Shown here: positions 43,119 to 55,193 of the stretch, piece after piece
Layout of the letters: the number at the start of each line of letters is the position of its first letter
Numbering within the stretch: position 1 is the first letter of the stretch
The notes under the pieces: model-generated
The model's input: only the letters and a program-made list of their open reading frames with translations
Database searches by the model: none
Told to the model about the DNA's origin: nothing
Made by a program: the position numbers and the translations under genes
Origin: Serripes groenlandicus
Taxonomy: Eukaryota; Mollusca; Bivalvia; Cardiida; Cardiidae
Assembly (NCBI GenBank): GCA_031761405.1
Contig: JASEVX010000003.1
Coordinates: 113,959,831 to 114,023,830 of the forward strand
DNA length: 64,000 bases
Direction of reading: 5' to 3'

Positions 43119-43970
43119 TAGCTGACCTGAGCACCAAGTGCTCAAAGTGACTATTGTGATCACTTTTTGTCCGTATTCAACAATTGCCTTGTATAAACTC
43201 TGAAGGCTACATCTTGCATGCCATCTTCATGAAAGTTAATCAAAACATTCCATCTCCATCAAATCTTGGATAAGTTTGAGACTGGGCCATATGAGGCCAA
43301 AAACTAGGTCACTAGGTCAAATTGAAGGAAAATCTTGTTATCACTCTGGAGGCCCCATTTTTTAATTGAGCATGTTAAAACTATCAGAATACTTGTCTTG
43401 ATGATATGTAGGCCAAGTTCAAATATGGGTCATGTCCAGTCAAAAAGTAGGTCACTAGGTCAAACTGAAGGAAAATCTTGTTTAGGCCACACTTTATTCT
43501 TCTGCAGCTGAAAACGAATAATTTGTCTAAATGATATCTAAATGATAGGCCAAGTTTGAATATGGGTCAAAAACTAGGTCACTGGGTCAAATTGAACGAA
43601 GATCTTGTTGACACTCTGGAAGCTGCATTTTTATTGGAACATATTGAAACTTTGGCAGAATGTTTGATATGTAGGGCAAGTTCAAATATGGGTCATGTAT
43701 GGTCATGTATGGTCAAAAACTAGGTTACTAGGCCAAATTTAAGGAAAATCTTGTTAACACTCTACAGGCCGTATCTTTTGCTTCAGCAGCTTGAAATTTT
43801 CAAAGCTTCAAAAAGTTTGTCTTAATGATATCTAGGTCAAGTTCAAATATGGGTCCTATTGACTTTAAAACGAGGTTACTTGGCCAATTTGATGGAAAAC
43901 CTTTGTTTTGCATTAGAAATCTCATTGCATAACTCAGGTGAGCGATCTAGGGCTATCATGGCCCTCTTGT
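43119..43970 (+). mobile_element. TAGCTG...CTCTTGT element with ~150-bp monomers
   Basis: Starts TAGCTGACCTGAGCACCAAG; about five diverged monomers (GTCACTAGGTCAAATTGAAGG; CAAGTTCAAATATGGGTCAT); ends CAGGTGAGCGATCTAGGGCT..CATGGCCCTCTTGT. Confidence 0.82.
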
Positions 43971-44715
43971 TTACATAATCAAGACAATTACTCATGAAAG
44001 GGATGAGGAATTAAATCATATTTGGTACATTGGTTTACGACTATTACATACAGGTCAAGTCTCACTTTGGTTTCAAGCCACCAATTTTTGATGGGAGTCA
44101 TGGCACCTTTTGACCTCAGAATTAATTGGCACACAAAAATTGATATCCAGATGATAACTCATGAATTTGAAAGGGTCCCGAGATTAAAAATAGTTTTTTG
44201 AACAAGGGTTCTAGACCATAAGAAACAGGAGAATTTCTACTTTGGTTACAAACCGCTAATTTGTTATGGAGTTGTGGTCCCTTTGTATCTTGCAATAAAA
44301 TCTGTGTATGGACGAGTCATAAATAGGTCCATGGTTTTCAAGAATTCTGGTATACTGGTTAAAGATCATAAATCACAGGTTGAGTTCCACTTTGTTTACC
44401 AACCAACAATTTTCGATAGAGTTATGGCTCCTCTTCAATGTAGAAATTGTCTCTGGCTTATTTCATATGATTAGTCTGTTTGCCATCGCCTAATTGTATA
44501 GATGTTTTATAGCAGGAGAGCCAGATTTCTAATGGTGTAATAACTTCTATTCCCATCCTATTTCCATGTACATTTATTTGAAAAAATTATGTTTAAATTC
44601 GACCATTGTTTTATTGTGACAAAACAGTTTTTTAACCTTACCTCAAAACTCAAATGAAACTTGGTACTCATGTTCCTAGGAACAATACACATGTCTATAC
44701 CTCGTCACATACTCT
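43971..44715. repeat. Degenerate ~150-bp tandem repeats
   Basis: Three diverged units (CAGGTCAAGTCTCACTTTGG, CAGGAGAATTTCTACTTTGG, CAGGTTGAGTTCCACTTTG) spaced 150-175 bp. 44500-44715 is unclassified. Confidence 0.6.
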
Positions 44716-44718
44716 CAC

Positions 44719-45261
44719 TTTAACTCTTACCCACATACAACAAATCTGCAGCAGACGACTTTGAAAACATTGTGACAAAAACCTGAAAAATCTCCATAAA
44801 AGATAGCTAAATTGTTAAATAAAGTTGAAAACATTGTGGCCAAAGGAGAAATTGCACATCATGGCCACAATGTTTTCAAAAGTCGTCTGCTGCTATTTCG
44901 TCAAAATGTGACTGCAGGTGGGAAAGGGTTGAAAATGATAAAGTAATGCTCCTTTTTCGGAAATAAAACGGATGAGCGTTGGCATTTGCTCCGCACCACT
45001 CTTGTTATCATCTGCAGCTGATAACTATAACCATTCACATGTATGTTAAATTAACCCTTTCCCTCATACGACAATTCTGCAGCAGACGACTTTGAATATA
45101 TTTTGTAAAAAAATAGAAAATCTCTATAATTGAATGGATAACCTATGACTAAAAGTGGAAAACATTGTGGCAAAAGGAGAAATTGCTCATTTTGAGCAAT
45201 TTCTTCTTTTGTCGCTATGTTTTCAAAAAGCCGTCATAATGCGTCTATATGAGGGAAAGGG
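44719..45261 (-). mobile_element. Two piggyBac-like MITEs around a repeat 3' end
   Basis: 44719-44929 (CCCACATACAACAAATCTGC; GTGGGAAAGGG) and 45055-45261 (TTAA at 45051-45054 and 45262-45265; GCTCATTTTGAGC hairpin). Between them a GCTCCGCACCACTCTTGTT terminus ends at about 45006. Confidence 0.85.
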
Positions 45262-45296
45262 TTAAGAGTCATTTGCTTTGAACATGTCTGAGGAAA

Positions 45297-48200
45297 AATG
45301 TTGAATGTATTGATTTTTAGAAGAAAATTTTGATACATACTTGAAAACACTGTGAAAAAAAGAAATTGAATGTATTAGACCAATTCTTCTCTTCCGACCA
45401 TTTTTCAAGAATGATCTTCTACAAAGAGTTACTAATAGGTGGAAGGAGAATGCTTGTTAGTCCATTCTTGTCTATTCATTACCCTTCATAAGGTAATGTG
45501 TCTTAATTAATCAAAATTAATGCTTCTTTTTAGCCCTTTCCCACCTGCAAATGCATCTGCAGCAAAATACTTTTTGAAAAAATTGTTGCAAAAGGAGAAA
45601 TTGTGCATAAAAAGCAATTTCTCCATTGCTGCAATGTGTTCAACTGTCCATTGATTAAACCATAATTCTTTAGAGATCTTCCATTACCATTTTAAAACTC
45701 GTCTGCTGCACATTTGTTGTATTATTTTGGGAAAAGGTTGAGATGACAGATGAGTTTTATTAGTTTATTATGACAGTGAGTGTTTGCATACACTACGCCT
45801 TTGTTTCAGTATTCCATGATCGATTATTTATATTTTATAATTCCTTGAACCATCTATCTGAAACAAATGAGCCGTCCCAGGAGAAAACCAATCATTAATC
45901 TTTACCTCTATTCCCCTAAGGCGAATGTATCGGTTCGGATTAGCTTGCGCGGACTGTGTGGCAGGCTGATCTGGATTGAAACGTTATGCAGAGGCCATAA
46001 TATTTGTTTTCTCGTAGGACGGCTCAAATGTTTTTTTGTAGTTGATACATTTGGAACACTTTGTGGGTAAGGGGGAAATGTCATCTTTTCTGGCACGATT
46101 TCCTTCTCTGTAATTAAACACTTATATTTGTTAAAAAGTTAAATTGTTTTCTTTGATTATGATCTAAATAAGCAGATGGCTTTTATTAAACTTTACAATG
46201 TACATGAAATTTGTTCCTGAATTATATTACTGATTTTTAGATGCCCTGGCTAAAACCCAGTTGAGCTTATGACATGGTGCATTGTTCCACTGCGCTGAGA
46301 TATTTCCAGTAGGCATCAAGATTGTATTATGTCAGTGAAGACCCGGTTATGTTTTAGTTACTTATCCTAACCAAGTACATTTCATCTTGAACATTGTTGA
46401 AAAATGATAAATTGCCTATTTTGAGCAATGTGTACTTTTCCACAACAATTTGCCAGAATTCGTATGCTGCAATATTATCAATAGTTGTCCGTTTTAAATG
46501 GGGAGAGACAGTATAGACATCGATAAACTTGAGTTCCCAAATCGTACATGCATATTGTTTCTCCATTACGCTCCCCTTTCCCACTAGGTCCTCAAAAATT
46601 GATTGGACGCAGTAAGAGCTTTTACAACATAGTAAGAACGCAGTAAGAATGTGCATAACATAGGTAGAACGTAGTAAGAGCTTGCACAACATAGGAAGAA
46701 CTGAGTAAGAGCTTGTACAACCTAGTAAGAATGCAGTAAGACTGTGTGCAATGTTGTATGAATGTAGATAGAGCTTTTACAACATAGAAAGAACGCAGTA
46801 AGAATTTGAATAACATAGGAAGAGCGTGTACAACCTAGTAAGAATGCAGTACGATTGTGTGCTATGTTGTATGAATGCAGTAAGGGCTTTTACAACATAG
46901 TAAGAATGCAGTAAGATTATGTGCAATGTTGTATGAATGCAGAGAGCTTTTACAACATAGTTAGAACGCAGTAAGAGATTGCATAACATAGTAAGAACGC
47001 AGTAAGAGCTTGCACAGCATAGGAAGAACGCAGTAAGAGCTTGTACAACATAGTAAGAATTAAGAACTTTTACAATGTTGAATGAATGCAGTAAGAACAT
47101 CTACAACATATTAAGAATGCAATAAGAGCTTGTACTACATAGTAAGAACACAGTAAGAGCTTAACAACATAGTTAGAACGCAGTAAGAGCTTGTACAATG
47201 CAGTAAGAACTTGTACAACGTTGTATGAATGCAGTAAGAGCTTGTACAACTTAGTTAGAACGCAGTAAGAGCTTGTACAACTTAGTTAGGACGCAGTAAG
47301 AGCTTGTACAACTTAGGTAGAACGCAGTAAGAGCTTGTACAACTTAGTTAGAACACAGTAAGAGCTTGTACAACGTTGTATGAATGCAGTAAGAACTTGT
47401 ACAACGTTGTATGAATACAGTAAGAACTTGTACAACGTTGTATGAATACAGTAAGAACTTGTACAACGTTGTATGAATGCAGTAAGAACTTGTACAATGT
47501 TGTATGAATACAGTAAGAACTTGTAGAACGTTGTATTAATACAGTAAGAACTTGTACAACGTTGAATGAATACAGTAAGAACTTGTACAATGTTGAATGT
47601 ATTGATTTTTAGAAGAAAATTTTGATACATACTTGAAAACACTGTGAAAAAAAGAAATTGAATGTATTAGACCAATTCTTCTCTTCCGACCATTTTTCAA
47701 GAATGATCTTCTACAAAGAGTTACTAATAGGTGGAAGGAGAATGCTTGTTAGTCCATTCTTGTCTATTCATTACCCTTCATAAGGTAATGTGTCTTAATT
47801 AATCAAAATTAATGCTTCTTTTTAGCCCTTTCCCACCTGCAAATGCATCTGCAGCAAAATACTTTTTGAAAAAATTGTTGCAAAAGGAGAAATTGTGCAT
47901 AAAAAGCAATTTCTCCATTGCTGCAATGTGTTCAACTGTCCATTGATTAAACCATAATTCTTTAGAGATCTTCCATTACCATTTTAAAACTCGTCTGCTG
48001 CACATTTGTTGTATTATTTTGGGAAAAGGTTGAGATGACAGATGAGTTTTATTAGTTTATTATGACAGTGAGTGTTTGCATACACTACGCCTTTGTTTCA
48101 GTATTCCATGATCGATTATTTATATTTTATAATTCCTTGAACCATCTATCTGAAACAAATGAGCCGTCCCAGGAGAAAACCAATCATTAATCTTTACCTC

Positions 48201-49880
48201 TATTCCCCTAAGGCGAATGTATCGGTTCGGATTAGCTTGCGCGGACTGTGTGGCAGGCTGATCTGGATTGAAACGTTATGCAGAGGCCATAATATTTGTT
48301 TTCTCGTAGGACGGCTCAAATGTTTTTTTGTAGTTGATACATTTGGAACACTTTGTGGGTAAGGGGGAAATGTCATCTTTTCTGGCACGATTTCCTTCTC
48401 TGTAATTAAACACTTATATTTGTTAAAAAGTTAAATTGTTTTCTTTGATTATGATCTAAATAAGCAGATGGCTTTTATTAAACTTTACAATGTACATGAA
48501 ATTTGTTCCTGAATTATATTACTGATTTTTAGATGCCCTGGCTAAAACCCAGTTGAGCTTATGACATGGTGCATTGTTCCACTGCGCTGAGATATTTCCA
48601 GTAGGCATCAAGATTGTATTATGTCAGTGAAGACCCGGTTATGTTTTAGTTACTTATCCTAACCAAGTACATTTCATCTTGAACATTGTTGAAAAATGAT
48701 AAATTGCCTATTTTGAGCAATGTGTACTTTTCCACAACAATTTGCCAGAATTCGTATGCTGCAATATTATCAATAGTTGTCCGTTTTAAATGGGGAGAGA
48801 CAGTATAGACATCGATAAACTTGAGTTCCCAAATCGTACATGCATATTGTTTCTCCATTACGCTCCCCTTTCCCACTAGGTCCTCAAAAATTGATTGGAC
48901 GCAGTAAGAGCTTTTACAACATAGTAAGAACGCAGTAAGAATGTGCATAACATAGGTAGAACGTAGTAAGAGCTTGCACAACATAGGAAGAACTGAGTAA
49001 GAGCTTGTACAACCTAGTAAGAATGCAGTAAGACTGTGTGCAATGTTGTATGAATGTAGATAGAGCTTTTACAACATAGAAAGAACGCAGTAAGAATTTG
49101 AATAACATAGGAAGAGCGTGTACAACCTAGTAAGAATGCAGTACGATTGTGTGCTATGTTGTATGAATGCAGTAAGGGCTTTTACAACATAGTAAGAATG
49201 CAGTAAGATTATGTGCAATGTTGTATGAATGCAGAGAGCTTTTACAACATAGTTAGAACGCAGTAAGAGATTGCATAACATAGTAAGAACGCAGTAAGAG
49301 CTTGCACAGCATAGGAAGAACGCAGTAAGAGCTTGTACAACATAGTAAGAATTAAGAACTTTTACAATGTTGAATGAATGCAGTAAGAACATCTACAACA
49401 TATTAAGAATGCAATAAGAGCTTGTACTACATAGTAAGAACACAGTAAGAGCTTAACAACATAGTTAGAACGCAGTAAGAGCTTGTACAATGCAGTAAGA
49501 ACTTGTACAACGTTGTATGAATGCAGTAAGAGCTTGTACAACTTAGTTAGAACGCAGTAAGAGCTTGTACAACTTAGTTAGGACGCAGTAAGAGCTTGTA
49601 CAACTTAGGTAGAACGCAGTAAGAGCTTGTACAACTTAGTTAGAACACAGTAAGAGCTTGTACAACGTTGTATGAATGCAGTAAGAACTTGTACAACGTT
49701 GTATGAATACAGTAAGAACTTGTACAACGTTGTATGAATACAGTAAGAACTTGTACAACGTTGTATGAATGCAGTAAGAACTTGTACAATGTTGTATGAA
49801 TACAGTAAGAACTTGTAGAACGTTGTATTAATACAGTAAGAACTTGTACAACGTTGAATGAATACAGTAAGAACTTGTAC
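45297..49880. repeat. 2292-bp direct tandem duplication (45297-47588 and 47589-49880)
   Basis: Every landmark recurs at +2292 and the ORFs compared are identical between copies (e.g. 45867/48159, 46354/48646, 46777/49069). Each copy carries a decayed piggyBac-like MITE (45534-45740), a TGAGCCGTCCC-type MITE (45867-46032) and 31-bp satellite. The junction lies at AATGTTGAATG, shared by the satellite and the unique left edge. Confidence 0.93.
46612..47590. repeat. 31-bp satellite, first block
   Basis: Unit AACGTTGTATGAATGCAGTA plus AGAACTTGTAC, period 31, with older, more diverged units at the left and near-perfect units at the right. Minus-strand ORFs with a 31-residue repeat arise because 31 nt is coprime to 3 and the unit has no minus-strand stops. 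Confidence 0.95.
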
Positions 49881-50872
49881 AATGTTGTATGAATGCAGTA
49901 AGAACTTGTACAATGTTGTATGAATACAGTAATACCTTGTACACTGTTGTATGAATGCAGTAAGAGCTTGTACAACTTAGTTAGAACGCAGTAAGAGCTT
50001 GTACAACTTAGTTAGGACGCAGTAAGACCTTGTACAACTTAGTTAGAACGCAGTAAGAGCTTGTACAACTTAGTTAGAACACAGTAAGAGCTTGTACAAC
50101 GTTGTATGAATGCAGTAAGAACTTGTACAACGTTGTATGAATACAGTAAGAACTTGTACAACGTTGTATGAATGCAGTTTGAGTTAGAACTACGTTGTAT
50201 GAACGCAATACGAGCGTGTACAATGTTGTATGAATACAGTAAGAACTTGTACAACGTTGTATGAATGCAGTAAGAGTTTGAACTACGTTGTATGAACGCA
50301 ATACGAGCTTGTACAATGTTGTATGAATACAGTAAGAGTGTGTACAACGTTGTATGAATGCAGTAAGAGTTTGTACTACGTTGTATGAATGCAGTAAGAG
50401 TTTGTACTACGTTGTATGAATGCAGTAAGAGTTTGTACTACGTTGTATGAATGCAGTAAGAGTTTGTACTACGTTGTATGAATGCAGTAAGAGTTTGTAC
50501 TACGTTGTATGAATGCAATGAGAGCTTGTACAATGTTGTATGAATGCAGTAAGAGTTTGTACTACGTTGTATGAATACAGTAAGAGTTTGTACTACGTTG
50601 TATGAATGCAATACGAGAGTGTACAACGTTGTATGAATGCAATAAGAGTTTGTACAACGTTGTATGAATGCGATAAGAGTTTGTACTACGTTGTATGAAT
50701 GCAATAAGAGATTGTACTACGTTGTATGAATGCAATAAGAGTTTGTACAACGTTGTATGAATGCAATAAGAGTTTGTACTACGTTGTATGAATGCAATAA
50801 GAGCTTGTACAACGTTGTATGAATGCAATAAGAGCTTGTACAACATAGTAGAAATGCATGAGAAAGCCGTAA
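48904..50872. repeat. 31-bp satellite, second block
   Basis: Continuation of the array after the duplicated unique part; beyond 49880 it runs another kilobase with variants TTGTACTACGTTGTATGAAT and GAACTACGTTGTATGAACG. Homogeneous toward the right until 50850. Confidence 0.95.
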
Positions 50873-50916
50873 GAACTTGATACGAACATGGATGACTTGA
50901 TCGAACTGTGAATATG

Positions 50917-51600
50917 TTAACATTTTCCCATGTGTATACGCATGTTGACGCGTCTGCAACAGACATTTGAAATCACGGTTACACAAGAAGGGGTTGGTCA
51001 TTATGAGTATTTTCTCCTTTTGCAACCATGTTTTTAACTCTAATATATTATCAAACTTATTTATTGATGGTTTTCTTACGTCACTCTACATGTATTCAAA
51101 GTCGTCTGCTTCGAATTAGTTGTATGATGGAAGGGTTAAAAATCAAAGCACTGAAAGTGCTCACAGCAAGGGGCTAACTGCAGATAACATTTGGACATGG
51201 ATTTACCGATCCCAAAAGTCCAATTTAAATACTTTACACTAGCACGTTGTTAGTTATCACTTTATATCCATATATTAAATGATAAAGGAGTAAAGCAAAA
51301 TACTGTACACACAGTATGATGGTCTATCGATATACTAAAAGTTGGCATACACATGCGCATCTGCTATCTGGATAGTTTCTGCTTAGCACACCTCCTGGTT
51401 TTTTAGCCGTGTTTTTTTTAATGCAATTAACACATATACATTTTATATCAAAATCACAATAACCTAACAATGATAATTATATTGAGAGTCCAATTTTACT
51501 TTCAAAGCAGATATAAACTCCTTTGTTATCTACATTTTCTTCAGCGTGCAATGACTGAAATATTGTTAAAAGCGACATAAAACATCATACACACGATTTA
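50917..51600. repeat. Decayed MITE and SINE tail
   Basis: piggyBac-like arms at about 50917-51137 (ACGCGTCTGCAACAGAC; GTCGTCTGCTTCGAATTAG; GGAAGGGTTAA) and a SINE 3' end (ATGACTGAAATATTGTTAAA) at 51548-51594. 51140-51545 is unclassified. Confidence 0.55.
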
Positions 51601-51784
51601 ATCATTTCTTAGTGTTTCACAACGCATAGGTGAATAGTTTTAAATGCATTGCTTTTGAATTCATTTTAAATCCCAACATTTTGAAAGAGTTTATTGCAGC
51701 GGTGTTAAATGACAATTGCGCCACTGATATCGGCAATTTATAAGACAAAAAATATTATATTTTTCTTATAAAAACATTTATCTG

Positions 51785-51853
51785 CCCAAAGCGGTTATCG
51801 AACTCTAGTCTCATACGGCCGAACACTCTAACCGCTACGTTACGCGGCCACTT
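51785..51853 (-). other. tRNA-like SINE-head relic
   Basis: On the minus strand TGGCCGCGTAACGTAGCGGT then TAGAGTGTTCGGCCGTATGA and GAGTTCGATAACCGC: A- and B-box-like motifs, but the arms do not pair as a functional tRNA. Confidence 0.4.
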
Positions 51854-52197
51854 CTGTTCGAATGATTTTATTTATAACATAATTATAAACCGATACACGA
51901 AGCGAATTATTAAGTATTGAAGCGTTTTATCTTGATAAAAAACAAATGTCATTTAAATCATTTGTTTAATAACTGGGACTTGACTATCTTATTCCGTCTG
52001 CTGGGGTTGTTCAGGTTAATTTTGGTTGAGAATTCGATGTATTTATGCAGGAATCTAAAATGAAATACTCTAGTACTTAGATTCCTTATTTTTCGAAAGG
52101 ATTTTTGGAAATTCCAACGCCTAGTCGGAATCGAAAAGTTGCCTTTACTCCATTCGATTTACAATATTTAGGACTTGCCAATGAACGTTATGCCCCA

Positions 52198-52752
52198 GTT
52201 ACACAGACGGTCGGTCCCCAATCGGTCATTTTATTTTAAATTTACTGGCTGTTTTGATCGGTTGTCATGCGTGATTATTTCTGGTTTTCTGTGTAAACGG
52301 TGATTTGTTTGCAGTTGAGTTGACCGATTGGCCACTTACAAATTTAAACCCACCGATGACACGATGGCGGCAATCGATTGATCACAGATTGAATCCCAAT
52401 TAACCACCGATCAAAACCGACGAAATCCCACATTTAAATTCTCATCTTTTTTCTATCGGTGGTAAGTATTAGTTGATCGGTTGCTTATCGGTGGCTCATC
52501 GGTGGCTCATCGGTGATATCGGTTGTAGACAGGTTGTCAATCGGCTATTTGTAAAAAAAAATCACCGATCGAGAATTTTAAACATGTTTAAAAATCCCAA
52601 TCGGTAATTTTTCACCGATAAAACTTATCTTTCCCCAATAGCAGTTGATAGGTGGAAAACAGGTGACCAATATGTGATATCGGTGTTAAATACGTTGTCA
52701 TCGGTTCACTCCAAAAAAAACTACCGATCAATCACCGATAGCTCTGTGTAAC
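52198..52752. mobile_element. 555-bp ATCGGT-rich MITE
   Basis: Inverted ends GTTACACAGA (52198-52207) and TCTGTGTAAC (52743-52752). The interior contains about 20 copies of ATCGGT or ACCGAT in both orientations. No ORF. Target duplication not obvious. Confidence 0.8.
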
Positions 52753-53560
52753 ATCAATTGGGTCTCCGATTTCAAGTAGAAATCCATAGGAAATTCGGGA
52801 ACCAGACTCCAAAAGTGTCTCCACCTAACATAACCCATATACATATACATAAAAGAAGTACCGAACATCAGTCTAGAAATCTGAATTTTGAAAATGGCAG
52901 CGTAAATGGTGTAAATAAATTGCATGATTATGTGTACAATGATTCCTTGAAGTACGAATGGATTTAATGTATTCACACGCAATGTAAGAATAAATAAACA
53001 GTTGTTAACATTTACACATACGTATTTAACTTTTTTTTTAATTCAATGCCAGTATTGTTTGTTAACAAGCGACCATGCTGTGAATTCGTTAAAATTATGT
53101 TCTAAAGTTCAAGTTTATTTTAACAAAGCATAAGTCCCAAGAATCGTGAGAAACATTAGCATTACAAATACAAAGCAACTATAAACAATACATTATCACA
53201 TCAATTCGGAAAACGGCTATGACATAAATTGATATCTTCTGTGTTTTCTTTATATGTATAGACAGCATGTAGAAAGTTAACCTGTACGACTTTTATAAAA
53301 AAAAGTAAACAGGAAAAAAGCAAGGAAACCTTAAGCGGAAAAGTGTGAACATTTTCAGTGATTCGACCATTGTCAACCTTAAGGAGATTGTAGTTATATT
53401 TATATCTAGAGACAATTCTGATATACCGGTAAATTGCAAAACACTTCTAGGAAAGAAATATTGTATTGAATCGGAAGGGTCCGTATCTGCTGTATGGTTC
53501 CGTTTAAGTATGAATCACTTTGTTAAACAAATCATAAGGGGCAACATCTTAAAAAGTCTC
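52753..53560. other. Intergenic sequence with no recognised feature
   Basis: AT-rich unique sequence; overlapping ORFs of 69-84 codons on both strands start inside the MITE edge and have no signature. Confidence 0.4.
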
Positions 53561-53564
53561 TTAA

Positions 53565-53787
53565 CCCTTCCCTTCATATAGACGCTTTCTGACGCCGCTG
53601 CAGCAGACGGCTTTTTGAAAACATAGTGACAAAAGAAGAAATTGCTCAAAACGAGCAATTTCTCCTTTTGCCACAATGTTTTCCACTTTCAGTCATAGGT
53701 TATCCATTCAATTAAAGAGATTTTCTATGGTTTGACAAAATATGTTCAAAGTCGTCTGCTGCAGAATTGTCGTATGAGGCTAAAGGG
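53565..53787 (+). mobile_element. piggyBac-like MITE, full length
   Basis: TTAA at 53561-53564 and 53788-53791; GCTCAAAACGAGC hairpin. Confidence 0.93.
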
Positions 53788-54309
53788 TTAAAAGTACTAG
53801 TCTTACGATATCTGAAGACTTGAATTTCCATTTCAGATTTATTCTATTTATGGATTGTACAGCTAGCATTTTTAGACTATTAGGACATTGCATATGGTTT
53901 AGACTAGAAACAAATAACACTATTTCACATTATGAGGCACTCAAACCTAAGCCTTTTGATACACCTAAATAAACAAAAAAATGATAGAAATCCAGAAAGT
54001 ATTTTGGGTTAATTTGGTTTTGAGGTGTTTTATTTTATTTAAGTAATTACAGGGAGGTGCTTAAATAAGATTTGGAAACATGAGTTCAATTTTTATTAGA
54101 GAAACATGTAAATTCAAAATAGTGCAGAAGACGAAGCAAATGCTTATCATGAACAATTCGTCCCTTTCCAACATTGTTTCCTGCTGCAGATCCATCACGC
54201 TTTGTCTGCCCCATCAGTATCCTCAGAGATCAGCAGGTGACATAGTTACAGCAACCCGCTCGTGATTGGATCCTGAACTTGTTGATTAGACACGGGATAT
54301 TGATAATGT

Positions 54310-54500
54310 CTTCCCACATACAACAGTTCTGCAGCAGACGACTTTGAAAATATCTACTCAAGATATGGAAACTCTCTAGAAATGTTGAAAGCATTGTGGC
54401 AAAAGGAGAAATTGCTCGTTTTGAGCAATTTCTTCTTTTGTCACAATGTTTTCAAAAGTCGTCTGCTGCAAATGCGTCTATAAGTGGAAAAAATGGTTAA
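54310..54500 (-). mobile_element. piggyBac-like MITE
   Basis: CCCACATACAACAGTTCTGC left arm, GCTCGTTTTGAGC hairpin, GTCGTCTGCTGCAAATGCG right arm; termini eroded. The flanks 53792-54305 and 54501-55030 show nothing recognisable. Confidence 0.85.
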
Positions 54501-55032
54501 GTATTTAACTCTGTATCACTCTACTTTTTGCCATGAACAGAGAATGTGTTTGAGCCTTTTGTTGTACATTATAAAAAGAGTTTGATCAAGCGTAGATGTT
54601 ACTGAATATGTTATTTTTCAACTATATGTCGTTTATGCTGATTTTCTATACTACAAATACATTTCGACCTGTATCGCAATTAGTTTGTCGGAGAAGTGCC
54701 ATTTATTTAATCAATTACAATTAATTATAACAAAAGATCTAAAGACGTAGATCAATCACAGTTATTAAAGGATACTCATTAACTTTAGTATTTAAAGTAA
54801 CTATCTAAGGCAGTATGCCCGCAGTATGCAATCAATCACATTCTTTATAAGAAAATTAACATGTATAATAATTAACGGGTTATTATTGACTGATCACTAA
54901 GATGACTGTAAATGAAACTGTTTGCAAATTTCCCATTATAGTTACAAATAAAATCAAAGTACAAAGTACTGAAGGTAGAATTGCGATCGTTTAAGAAGAG
55001 ATACAGAAGTGCATATATGAATATTTATTTTA

Positions 55033-55193
55033 CCGGTTACCTTCAGGCAAAGTTTCAAGTGTGTAACCCTTTCCAGTGTTGATATTTTGCCTCAACCTGA
55101 AACTTTAACCAAAATGTTGACGAACAGACAGACGGAGAGACAGACATCGCCAATCTATAGACCGGAAGTGCTAGAGCAATCCGGCCAAAAATA
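55033..55193 (-). mobile_element. TTGGCCGG-type element, reversed and 3' truncated
   Basis: Complement of 26450-26860: CGGTTACCTTCAGGCAAAGT through CTAGAGCAATCCGGCCAAAA. Confidence 0.8.

Noticed and set aside
46612..50872. Regular ~31-bp direct repeats resembling a CRISPR array
   Set aside because: The repeats are contiguous with no unique spacers, diverge gradually, and the sequence is clearly eukaryotic.
46354..51025. Series of long minus-strand ORFs with repeated YNVVQ..AFIQRCTSSYCIHTTLY peptides, as if a repeat protein family
   Set aside because: The peptide repeat is exactly 31 residues because the DNA unit is 31 bp and stop-free in all minus-strand frames. No codon-position bias or start context supports a gene.
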